NCBI GenBank assembly: GCA_025998595.1
Contig: BNWE01000078.1
Coordinates: 1 to 6,336 of the forward strand
DNA length: 6,336 bases
Source: Alphaproteobacteria bacterium
GTDB lineage: Bacteria; Pseudomonadota; Alphaproteobacteria; UBA3830
Direction of reading: 5' to 3'
Part shown: positions 1 through 6,065 of the stretch, piece after piece
Layout: every line of letters begins with the position of its first letter
How positions within the stretch are numbered: position 1 is the stretch's first letter
Notes under the pieces: generated by a model
Told to the model about the DNA's origin: nothing
The model's input: the letters and a program-made list of their open reading frames with translations, nothing else
The model's database searches: none
Made by a program: the position numbers and the translations under genes

Positions 1-234
1 TAAAATTTAGCTAAAAACCTGTGTGCAAAAGTTCGACCAAAAGCTCTGGAGTAGCGGTCATTTCAGGGTGGGAAAGTGAAAATCACTTGTTCCGCTTGAG
101 GAATTTCGATGTGTTTTCAAGGAGTTGTTACGGGGCGCTTGAGAAATAGAAGAGTGGTGGCGGATGAGATACAGAATCTATTGAAAAAGTCACATCAAGA
201 TGCCAATATCAACGTATGTAGTAAAGGTAGTGTT
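1..234. other. Left-edge region with no assignable gene
   Basis: No gene can be assigned to this stretch. An open frame from an ATG at 109 runs in phase into the downstream gene, but its 42 extra codons have no counterpart in small pyridoxamine-phosphate-oxidase-like proteins, and a well placed ribosome binding site precedes the later ATG at 235. The 109-220 stretch reads as fairly protein-like (basic and helical), so it could be the tail of a disrupted gene. A short perfect hairpin (aagtga-aaa-tcactt) lies at 74-88. No convincing promoter was found; a TTGAAA at 181-186 has only a poor -10 partner. Confidence 0.4.
223..228 (+). promoter_or_regulatory. Ribosome binding site that decides the start at 235
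   Basis: A purine-rich AAAGG-type motif sits 6-7 nt before the ATG at 235. It supports this start over the in-frame ATG at 109, which has no comparable motif. Confidence 0.5.
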
Positions 235-672
235 ATGAAAAATGTTAAGAAAGATATTGTTGAAATTATCAATTCTTGTGAGGTCGCTTTTTTATCGACG
301 ATAAATTTAGATGGTTTCCCGGAAACTCGAGCCATGAGCAATATCATCAATATGAAGACAGATGAAGAGCTGAAAATATACTTTTCATCCCATGCGAACT
401 CTCCGAAAGTCGAGCAAATCAAGAGAAACGACAACGCATCGTTATATTATTTTGTAACGGAGAATATGAAAAATGTAACCTTGTTTGGTAGAATTGAATC
501 TGTGAATGATGAGTCGCTGAAGAACGAACTCTGGAATGAAGAATTCGCGCAATACTATAGAAACGGAAAAGATGATGAATTGTATGGCATTTTGAAATTC
601 ATTCCGACCGGATATAAGTACTATATTTACAGCGCAACTGGAATTCCAGAAAAAATTGAAGGAAAATTCTGA
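235..672 (+). CDS. Pyridoxamine 5'-phosphate oxidase-like (general stress protein 26-like) flavin-binding family protein
   Basis: A 145-aa protein resembling the small stand-alone split-barrel proteins of the pyridoxamine 5'-phosphate oxidase superfamily. These usually bind FMN or a related flavin; many have no known substrate. Family-like features are the opening helix followed by AFLSTINLDGFPETRAM (residues 18-34), the strand LKIYFSSHANSPKVEQIKRN (46-65), the strand ASLYYF (68-73), VTLFGRIESV (81-90) and the late GKDDELYGILKFIP segment (111-124). The length is normal for the family. The ATG at 235 is preferred because AAAGG lies about 7 nt upstream; a longer in-frame start at 109 would add 42 codons unlike the family. 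It appears to be a single-gene unit ending about 30 bp before an IS630 element. The exact reaction cannot be deduced, and true PdxH activity is unlikely at this size. Confidence 0.78.
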   Translation: MKNVKKDIVEIINSCEVAFLSTINLDGFPETRAMSNIINMKTDEELKIYFSSHANSPKVEQIKRNDNASLYYFVTENMKNVTLFGRIESVNDESLKNELWNEEFAQYYRNGKDDELYGILKFIPTGYKYYIYSATGIPEKIEGKF

Positions 673-703
673 GATTCTTTCAGCATGGTCTACACCTCTT
701 ATA

Positions 704-726
704 CCAACTCTCATTGTTAAATATCC
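704..726 (+). repeat. IS630 left terminal inverted repeat
   Basis: It begins CCAACTCTCATTG and pairs with the inverted copy at 2085-2107, with mismatches only at the fourth and fifth positions. Confidence 0.85.
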
Positions 727-1354
727 ATAAGGCATTGAAAAGAGTTGCCATTATTGCTATGATCACGTTATGAAACAGTTTTGAGGTGGTAAATGTCAAG
801 GAAATCTGGTTATGTGAGCGTTGAGCTGGAGAAAGCCGCAAATGCTGAGTTGAAAAGATTAGGAAGCTCAGTATTGGTCTCTAGGAAGTTGGAGGCAATA
901 ATAGCGGCATGCAAGTACAGTATATCGGAGGTTGCAAAGATTTACAGTATAACTCGCAAAACATTGCTATTCTGGATTAAAAATTTCCAAGAGACACGAA
1001 TTGAGAAGTTGAAAGCGCCGCCATCACGCAGGCGCAAGAGCATTTTAGATAACTCAGACAGAGCGGTTATCAAGGAAATTATTGACGGCGACTCCCAGGT
1101 TACATTAAGTTTTTTGGTTCAGAAGATGCTTGAGCTTCGCGGCAAGAAAATAAGTGTAAGCAGCATGCAGAGAGAAGTTAAAAAGATGAGATATTCGTAC
1201 ATAACACCTCGTCCCCAACACTATAAACAGGATGTAGCTAAAGTTGCTGTCTTTAAAAAAAAAATTAATGAGGAGCTGAAAAAGAAGCCTTATGACGCAA
1301 TCTTGTTTTCTGACGAAGCAAGATTTGGCACCCGCACAAAAATTGGCCACGGAT

Positions 1355-1363
1355 GGTTTAAGA
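1355..1363 (+). repeat. 9-bp target-site duplication, left copy
   Basis: ggtttaaga directly precedes the miniature element and is repeated exactly at 1652-1660. One copy belongs to the transposase codons W-F-K-K. Confidence 0.88.
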
Positions 1364-1651
1364 CTAAACTTGACCCACTACTTTTTTGTGGCATATTTCT
1401 CTGATATTTCAGGAATTGCATAACTTCAAACGTCAGATGCATTGCGAAAGCAAGCAGAGTCTTTCTGTAACAGCGTCTGGATTTTTGCTATTTTGGGTTA
1501 TTTTTGATCTTTTATAGGGATTATTTTTACGATTTCGATTGATTTTTTATGCTTACGATAGCAATTAGAAAGGGCTTGGTTGGTACAACATTCCGAAAAG
1601 ATTAGAAAAACGCTCAAAAATCACCAAATAAAAGCAGTGGGTCAAGTTTAG
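1364..1651. mobile_element. 288-bp non-coding miniature element (MITE-like) inside the IS630 transposase
   Basis: The element starts ctaaacttgacccact and ends with the exact inverse of those 16 bases. The inverted repeat continues imperfectly (one mismatch, then ctttt) for about 22 bp. It is flanked by a perfect 9-bp direct repeat, ggtttaaga, at 1355-1363 and 1652-1660. It holds no credible open frame and is AT-rich, with many T runs on the plus strand. A small internal inverted repeat, ttgctat (1485-1491) with atagcaa (1558-1564), is present. It is best read as a non-autonomous derivative moved in trans by a transposase that makes 9-bp duplications. I could not identify the parent family; the IS4-type or IS5/IS903-type groups are possible from duplication length only. 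Confidence 0.85.
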
Positions 1652-1660
1652 GGTTTAAGA
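1652..1660 (+). repeat. 9-bp target-site duplication, right copy
   Basis: Exact copy of 1355-1363, directly after the right terminal repeat of the miniature element. Confidence 0.88.
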
Positions 1661-2084
1661 AGGGAGTGAGAACGCGGGTAAAGGTCAATATTGGTTACAA
1701 AGCATTTTATGTATACAGTGCAATTGATGCGAAAACTGACTCAAATTTCAGCATGGGATTTCCTCATGTCGATACAGCAACCATGAATATATTTCTACAA
1801 GAGCTTTCCAAAATATACGAAGGCTTGACAATTGCACTCATCATAGATGGCGCCGGCTGGCATAAGTCAGATGATTTGGAAATTCCGGAAAACATAGACA
1901 TTTTTATACTGCCACCATACTCGCCAGAGTTGAATCCTGTCGAGCGTTTTTGGGAATATGTTAAGAAAAATATCCTACACAACAGACTGTTCGAGACTTT
2001 AGAGGAAATCGAAGAGGCTCTGCAAGCATTCATAGATTCTTTGCAGGATTCAGTAATTGCCCAATTATGTAAAAATAATTATTT

Positions 2085-2107
2085 GGATATTTAACAATGA
2101 GAACTGG
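2085..2107 (-). repeat. IS630 right terminal inverted repeat
   Basis: Read on the minus strand it begins CCAGTTCTCATTG. It overlaps the last codons and the TAA stop (2092-2094) of the transposase, so the gene runs into the end of its own element. Confidence 0.85.
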
Positions 2108-2109
2108 TA

Positions 2110-2270
2110 TTATTGTGGTGACTGTCATTGTGATTACTGAGTATGGCTTGAGTAAACGCTTGTTTGATTTCTACAGAATTCTGATCTAATGATGTTGGAA
2201 ATAAACCTAAATAACTATCAATTGCTTTTGCTGATCCGTTTGCAATTAAAATAGGAAGGACATTTTGCTG
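2110..2270 (-). pseudogene. In-frame 3' continuation of the secreted-protein gene, cut off by IS630
   Basis: Directly after the TAA at 2273-2271 the same minus-strand frame stays open for 54 codons up to the IS630 end. The translation is protein-like, for example VLPILIANGSAKAID and then VEIKQAFTQAILSNHND. The first codons after the stop are CAG CAA, so a single C-to-T change of a CAA codon would explain the stop. Beyond the IS630 junction the original end cannot be followed: the frame only runs antisense across the 235-672 gene. I infer that an older, longer gene lost its C terminus by a nonsense change, by the IS630 insertion, or by both. The alternative is a chance open frame in AT-rich DNA. 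Confidence 0.55.
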
Positions 2271-3830
2271 TTATGAAAAATTTCCCAAAGCTTTCTGTGC
2301 CTTCGTTATGAGAGAATCATTCGAATCCAGGCCAATTAGACTATATTCAACTGGTAATTTTTTTGCTTTTAATAATCTGGACACGTGAGCTTTTATCATT
2401 GTGTTCCAACATTGCTCAAATTCTTGCTTCTGTTTTTCATCCAGATCATAGTGCCACACTCCTCTAACTTCAAACTTTTTCATAGGATCAAGGTAAATAC
2501 GAGCTTCGCTTGTTAAATTTTGAAGATCACGACGTTCTTCTGGTTTTTTCCCAGCTTCTTCTTGAAGGTTATGTATCATTTGGATAATTGATGGAGTTAT
2601 GGACTTATCCTCTTCGTGTTGCTTCAGTATCCTTTGGATAACTAATGGAGTAATGTATTTATTATCTATTTCTGGTATTTCTGACTCATATGGCGCATAT
2701 GGGTTTCCATTGGCGTCAGCTAACAGTGTGTGCGTTCTGCTCAAGTCAGCGGGGATACTGACGGCCAACATACCGCCATTTGGTTTTGATCCTCCAGCAG
2801 ATTGATAAAAATGCGCATAAAGAGAGTACCATTCGTTATAGCATTGTTGAGCAAGCTCAATAGGCATTCCTAACGATACAAGCATTTTCAGCATGAAACT
2901 TTTAGCTGAAGAAATATTAAAACTACGAGAGGTGAAAAAGAAGCCCAGACTTGAAGGTTTGTCTGATATCATTGTCGGATTAACAAACAACATCCGTGTA
3001 TCGTTACCATTCTTGTAATCTTCGCAACCTAATACATCGTACATCTCAAAAATATTTTTGTATGGTTCTTTCGTGTTTTTATTTATGAAAGGAATGTGAT
3101 TTCCTCTCAATCCTTCGAAATCATCCATATGCTCACCTTTAAGAAGTGCATGTAAGCTAGCCGTGTACTGATAAAAAGACAAAAAAGCACCACCAAGTCC
3201 ATGATACATAACCAGATTGCCTTTTTTATATTCTTCCAATTCGAACACAAAAAGTTCCGCAAGTTTTTCTATCGCTTTCTGATCCCACATCGATGGTGGC
3301 CACGCTTTTTTGATAAAAGTCTCGAGGTTTTGCTTTAAAGCAGCAAGCGAGTTTCCATCTATGTATTTGTTTCCGAGAGCAATCTTCAAATGAACTTGCG
3401 TTGGACTCAGTGGATACTTCTCATTCAAACCGTTCCATTTTGTTTCTATGGACTTTTTAACGACTTCTCTTAAATTTGCCGCTTGTTCCGCTGTAAGTTT
3501 AGAGCCTCCTTGATGCGGTTGGAGACGTTTCAATCGCTCTGGCGCAAGGCACTCAAGCTTCAAAGATTGTATGTATGCTATTTCAGCGTCAGATACTGGA
3601 GTTGAGCTTTCACCACGCTTAGGCAGCGTCCGCAATAATCCTTCCTGATCCTCAATAAGTTTTTTGATTGATGGATTCTCCTGGATTTCCTTTTGCCAAT
3701 TAGTTTGCATTTGTAAAATACTGCCTGGAGCAACTCTGTTCAGAGATGCTGAGGCCAGACATTCGTTATTCATAATTAATGTAGCCGAATAGAATAAAAC
3801 CGTAAACGCTGTAAGTGTGCTCTTTTTCAT
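2271..3830 (-). CDS. Unrecognised secreted protein, probably truncated at its C terminus
   Basis: A 519-aa protein that I do not recognise. The start is the ATG at 3830: a GGGAGA motif lies about 10 nt upstream, and a strong promoter at 3863-3891 places the transcript start near 3856, which rules out the longer in-phase start at 3872. Residues 1-28 are a Sec signal peptide: KK, a hydrophobic core LTAFTVLFYSATLI, then a likely cut at ECLASA. No lipobox is seen, so export to the periplasm or beyond is inferred. The mature part is mixed charged and helical, with no further membrane segment. Notable segments are LVMYHGLGG (206-214), LGFFFTSRSFN (295-305) and PYESEIPEI (380-388), plus an imperfect 18-aa tandem repeat (ITPLVIQRI / ITPSIIQMI) from about 393. 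The present TAA at 2271-2273 is followed in the same frame by 54 open codons, so the gene is probably a shortened form. Function is unknown. Confidence 0.8.
   Translation of the reverse strand: MKKSTLTAFTVLFYSATLIMNNECLASASLNRVAPGSILQMQTNWQKEIQENPSIKKLIEDQEGLLRTLPKRGESSTPVSDAEIAYIQSLKLECLAPERLKRLQPHQGGSKLTAEQAANLREVVKKSIETKWNGLNEKYPLSPTQVHLKIALGNKYIDGNSLAALKQNLETFIKKAWPPSMWDQKAIEKLAELFVFELEEYKKGNLVMYHGLGGAFLSFYQYTASLHALLKGEHMDDFEGLRGNHIPFINKNTKEPYKNIFEMYDVLGCEDYKNGNDTRMLFVNPTMISDKPSSLGFFFTSRSFNISSAKSFMLKMLVSLGMPIELAQQCYNEWYSLYAHFYQSAGGSKPNGGMLAVSIPADLSRTHTLLADANGNPYAPYESEIPEIDNKYITPLVIQRILKQHEEDKSITPSIIQMIHNLQEEAGKKPEERRDLQNLTSEARIYLDPMKKFEVRGVWHYDLDEKQKQEFEQCWNTMIKAHVSRLLKAKKLPVEYSLIGLDSNDSLITKAQKALGNFS
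2580..2690 (-). repeat. 54-bp imperfect tandem duplication within the secreted-protein gene
   Basis: Two neighbouring copies with an 18-codon period encode ITPLVIQRILKQHEED and ITPSIIQMIHNLQEEA. The similarity is visible in DNA too: tttggataattgatggagt near 2579 and tttggataactaatggagt near 2633 differ at two positions. It reads as a recent in-frame duplication of a helical unit. Confidence 0.65.
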
Positions 3831-3862
3831 TTCGAAAATCTCCCAAAAACAAATTAAGTCTA

Positions 3863-3891
3863 ATTGTAACACTTCAAAGAATAAAAGTCAA
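3863..3891 (-). promoter_or_regulatory. Sigma-70-type promoter for the secreted-protein gene
   Basis: On the minus strand TTGACT (3891-3886) is separated by exactly 17 bp from TACAAT (3868-3863). The first matches the -35 consensus at five of six positions, as does the second for the -10. The predicted transcript starts about 25 nt before the ATG at 3830. Confidence 0.75.
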
Positions 3892-4006
3892 GAAAAATTT
3901 TGTGCTTATTCTTATGTTTTTTGTGTGCTAATTGGGCACTGTTGTCACTTTGTTCTGCTACTGCAGCATTTCCCTAAACTTCTGTGCATCAGTAAAAAGC
4001 AGTTGG
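3892..4006. other. Spacer between the secreted-protein promoter and the IS30 end
   Basis: About 115 bp with no supportable gene. The minus-strand reading next to the IS30 end (QLLFTDAQKFREMLQ then stop) might be a remnant of a disrupted gene but is too short to assign. It does not continue the IS630 transposase found at the other end of the IS30 element. Confidence 0.35.
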
Positions 4007-4041
4007 ACGCCCATTCAGGAATGAAGTGCATCATTTTGCGG
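4007..4041 (+). repeat. IS30 terminal inverted repeat, transposase 3' side
   Basis: Imperfect 35-bp repeat paired with 5794-5828. It includes the last transposase codons (NDALHS) and the stop at 4017-4015. Confidence 0.8.
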
Positions 4042-5687
4042 AACCTTAGCATTTGCCAAGAAGACCTCGAATGGCGTTCTAAAGTTTAGCACTTTCCGCG
4101 GTCGATTGTTAATTTTATCTTCGAGAGTAGAGAAGCTCATTACTGAACTTCCCCCTCAACAGAACCGTGCAAGCGGTTTTCCCGCACACGGCTCCCAGTA
4201 GTATCTTTGTAATCCACTTATATCATTAACGTATTTGTCGATATTGCTGGCCTTATATCCCTATCAACAACTCCATTAACAACGCGATACTACCCGCTCC
4301 CCTTCGCTCCACCCGCATTACCAGGTTTCTCAACTACTACGAGAGCGCCGGACTTCTCACGTTCCTTCCGTCAGGATCCTCCTTTATAGGGATTCTCCAT
4401 CAGTACCTCTCGCGAGGAGAATGTGAGATCTCTCCTGTTCCGCTGCGATACTATGCACGCTCGCCAGGTTCTCAGACCCCGACAGAATTCCATACATCTC
4501 GCGCTACCGTCATATGGAATGTTGCCTGCTTCCAAATCGAAAGAATCGGCTTCTGCCACTAATTCAATTTCGAGGCTCAATCACTTCACGCTTACGCATT
4601 CCGGCTCTCGTGCTCTCGGCCCTACGCTTAATCCTGGCGTCACCGCTTCAGATCCAAGGACTCGATACCTGGTGCTCGCTAGGCTTTCCAGGGCTGGGCT
4701 GCCTCCAGCTGTATCACAGCAGCTTACAAATAACGCTCATTTCTGAGCCTTAAGTGAAAGTGACGTTCACTACGTTCTCGCCACTTTGCAGGACGCACCG
4801 ATCTCTTGAATTTTTTCGTCTGAAACATCTTTGAAATCGAAATTCTTCGGCAAATACTGTCGAATCAATCCGTTCGTATGCTCGTTAAGCCCTCTCTCCC
4901 AGGAATGGTACGGCGTTGCAAAGTAAGTTTTTGCCTTCAATTTCTTGGCGATCACCTTATGTCCGGCAAACTCGCCCCCGTTATCAAAAGTCATCGTAAG
5001 CACCTGTTTTTTAATTGGTTTTAGCTTTTCCTCCAGACCAGCATTTACATTTTCTTTGGTTTTTCGTCCGATTTTCTTCGTTTTTAGCAGCGTAGATTTG
5101 CGTTCCACAACCGTAAGTAGAGCCGTTCTGCTGCCATGACTTATGATGGTGTCGCCTTCCCAATGTCCAAAGGTAGATTTGCTATTCACAATCGCTGGAC
5201 GCTCGGAGATATCAACGCGATTCGGGATAAGCTTGGCTCCAGCTTGCTTTGACGAGTACTTGCGATATTTCTTGCCTCCATGCCTTAGATGCTGATATAA
5301 CAGGCCTCCATTGCCCCTGTCTGCTCTGATGTAGCTGTAAATCGTCTCATGACTGACAACGGCTCGACCTTGCTCTAATTTGAGACGTCCTGAGATTTGC
5401 TCCGGACTCCAATCCTTTTCTATGCACTCTCTAATTTTCAACTCCAGATTGCCTTTTAGCTTTTTGGGAACATTGACAGCTGAAGATCGACGTTCAATCG
5501 CCTTCTTATCGGCAATTTTTGCTGCATATTCGCAACCTTTTGAATTTCTTGCGATTTCTCTGCTGACGGCCGACTGACTTATGCCTATTTTTTCAGCAAT
5601 CTTTCGCTGAGATAAACCCATTGACTTCAGAACCTGAATCTGAGACCTTATTTCCAGAGTCATGTGATGATAACCTTTTTTGGCCAT
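4015..5687 (-). CDS. IS30-family transposase, interrupted by a group II intron
   Basis: DDE transposase of the IS30 family. The ATG at 5687 (MAKKGYHHMTLE) is chosen because AGAGAGG (5699-5693) lies 5 nt upstream; the in-phase ATG at 5711 has no such site. In order: an N-terminal helix-turn-helix (about 20-45, GLSQRKIAEKIGISQSAVSREI), a second helical DNA-binding region with WSPEQISGRL (93-102), then the catalytic core. The core has Asp in FGHWEGDTI (D179), Asp in TFDNGGEF (D235) and Glu in the WERGLNEHTNGLIRQYLPK motif (E269). The first part (5687-4799) runs to EKIQEI and then meets intron sequence, which adds ASCKVART and a stop at 4770. The second part (4121-4015) encodes EDKINNRPRKVLNFRTPFE and ends NDALHS. 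Joined, they give 331 aa, normal for the family. Unless the intron is spliced, the protein ends early but keeps the whole DDE triad. Confidence 0.88.
4123..4160 (-). ncRNA. Probable group II intron domain VI and 3' splice region
   Basis: After domain V, GAGGGGGAAG can pair (with G-U pairs) with CTTCTCTACTC around a loop ttcagtaatgag. This matches the position and size of domain VI. The branch-point adenosine cannot be fixed by eye. The sequence before the second exon reads CTACTCTCG, not the usual terminal AY. Confidence 0.6.
4162..4194 (-). ncRNA. Group II intron domain V (catalytic hairpin)
   Basis: A 33-nt hairpin beginning GAGCCGTG and closing CACGGTTC, with the catalytic AGC triad near its 5' end. 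An inner GCGG/CCGC stem is capped by a purine-rich loop, and a bulge on the 3' side separates the two helices. This is the most conserved part of group II introns, and here it looks intact. Confidence 0.9.
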
Positions 5688-5692
5688 GTTAA

Positions 5693-5699
5693 CCTCTCT
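5693..5699 (-). promoter_or_regulatory. Ribosome binding site of the IS30 transposase
   Basis: AGAGAGG on the minus strand, 5 nt before the ATG at 5687. It decides this start over the in-phase ATG at 5711. Confidence 0.6.
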
Positions 5700-5793
5700 T
5701 TTAAAATACAAACTAAATTCGAGATTAACTTCTTCACGTGACTTTCTTCAAGACTATTTTTACGCAGCTTGCAAAAAATCCTCACTTTTTAGG

Positions 5794-5828
5794 CCGTAAA
5801 ATGATGCACTTCGCTCTTGAATGGGCGT
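5794..5828 (-). repeat. IS30 terminal inverted repeat, transposase 5' side
   Basis: Inverted partner of 4007-4041 with four mismatches, about 107 bp upstream of the transposase ATG. It directly abuts the interrupted IS630-type reading frame at 5829. Confidence 0.8.
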
Positions 5829-6007
5829 TCCACATGCTTGCTGATCGTTTCCTCATCCAGAAACAACGCTTCCGATATATATCTGTAGCTCCACCCTTTA
5901 TTCGACAACAATACCGCTTTTATACGATCTGCCGTGCGCCGATCCTTCTCTTGTCGATGACGCTGCTTCAGCTCCGTTTCTTCTTCTTTCGTTAAAAAAT
6001 TTTTCAT
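5829..6007 (-). pseudogene. N-terminal fragment of a second IS630-family transposase
   Basis: Fifty-nine residues, from MKNFLTKEEETELK to DEETISKHV, form the start of an IS630-type transposase. The segment contains the typical basic helix RHRQEKDRRTADRIKAVLL (16-34) and the helix-turn-helix GWSYRYISEALFLDEETISKHV (38-59). The frame then runs into the IS30 end and stops at 5789 after 13 foreign residues. The catalytic domain is missing from the window: the other flank of the IS30 element (below 4007) does not resume it. It is a different subgroup from the IS630 element at 704-2107, with a distinct N terminus. The ATG at 6007 has only a weak upstream purine stretch. Confidence 0.8.
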
Positions 6008-6065
6008 GGTATGTTTTTAGCACATCTTTAGACAATTTCCAAGCTCTTAATCGCGAGATGTATAT

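Larger units (their letters stand above)
793..2094 (+). pseudogene. IS630-family transposase, split by a 288-bp insertion
   Basis: Transposase of the IS630/Tc1-mariner DDE class, which cuts element ends and inserts at TA. GAGGT (783-787) lies 5 nt before the ATG at 793. The first frame (793-1404) holds the N-terminal helix-turn-helix (about residues 30-63), a linker rich in arginine (78-82) and a second winged-helix-like region (87-140). It also holds the first catalytic Asp in ILFSDEARFG (D174). The frame then enters inserted DNA and stops at 1404. The second part, in phase from 1661 to 2094, holds the second Asp in IIDGAGWHKS and the Glu in PPYSPELNPVERFW. Removing 1364-1660 (297 nt) joins HGWFK to KGVRTR and gives 334 aa with D174, D253 and E285, a normal family length. 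As it stands the protein cannot be made whole. A GTG at 1666 could start the second half alone, but that piece lacks DNA binding and the first Asp. Confidence 0.9.
704..2107 (+). mobile_element. IS630-family insertion sequence, interrupted by a miniature element
   Basis: The ends are 23-bp inverted repeats (704-726 and 2085-2107) matching at 21 of 23 positions; the inner 18 bases of each repeat are identical. Each end is flanked by TA (702-703 and 2108-2109), as expected for IS630/Tc1-mariner elements, which duplicate a TA target. The element encloses one transposase frame. Without the inserted 288-bp element and its 9-bp duplication the length is 1107 bp, normal for the family. The right end lies in the 3' extension of the secreted-protein gene read on the minus strand. 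Because TA is a trivial duplication, a simple single insertion is likely but not proven. Confidence 0.88.
4122..4798 (-). mobile_element. ORF-less group II intron inserted in the IS30 transposase
   Basis: Self-splicing ribozyme and retroelement of the bacterial group II type. On the minus strand it starts with the consensus GTGCG (4798-4794). It has a long domain I-III region of the kind conserved among bacterial introns, for example the stretches around gctgctgtgatacagc, ggtgacgccagg and cggaaggaacgtgagaagtc. It ends with a clear domain V (4194-4162) and a short domain VI hairpin. Its strand is that of the interrupted transposase, as splicing needs. Full-length relatives carry a reverse transcriptase/maturase of well over 1 kb in domain IV. 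Here only about 130 nt separate the domain III region from domain V, and all frames there are broken, so the protein is absent. Mobility and probably splicing would need a maturase supplied elsewhere. The edges could shift by up to 3 nt (a shared TCG), and no placement ends in the usual AY. Confidence 0.87.
4007..5828 (-). mobile_element. IS30-family insertion sequence carrying a group II intron
   Basis: The ends are 35-bp inverted repeats at 4007-4041 and 5794-5828, matching at 31 of 35 positions. Each starts ACGCCCATTCA and shares gaagtgcatcatttt further in. The element holds one IS30-type transposase on the minus strand. The 3' repeat overlaps the last codons and stop of the transposase, as is common in this family. 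Taking out the 677-bp intron leaves 1145 bp, a typical IS30 size. No short target duplication is visible at the ends (left flank agttgg, right flank tccaca), so the flanks may have been rearranged since insertion. Confidence 0.88.

Noticed and set aside
442..735. Minus-strand 97-codon frame
   Set aside because: It is antisense to the 235-672 gene and its start lies inside the IS630 end. The opposite strand has the recognisable protein.
1485..1564. Internal 7-bp inverted repeat in the miniature element as a terminator or small RNA
   Set aside because: The arms are short and more than 60 bp apart, with no T-run placed as a terminator would need.
3831..3872. Longer start for the secreted protein at 3872
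   Set aside because: It lies upstream of the predicted transcript start, overlaps the -10 box, and would put 14 residues in front of a standard signal peptide.
3905..3930. Possible second IS630 end matching the sequence upstream of 6007 (shared ttagcaca / tgtgctaa)
   Set aside because: Only 8 bases match, there is no flanking TA, and AT-rich DNA makes such matches likely by chance.
4200..4330. A remnant of the intron-encoded reverse transcriptase
   Set aside because: The minus-strand reading from the ATG near 4324 stops after about 20 codons, and no reverse-transcriptase motif can be seen. A few C-terminal codons may survive before domain V but cannot be supported.
4371..4753. Several open frames on both strands (plus 4423-4746 and 4514-4753, minus 4371-4580)
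   Set aside because: They lie inside the structured group II intron RNA, overlap each other on both strands and have no ribosome binding sites. They are side effects of the GC-richer ribozyme sequence.
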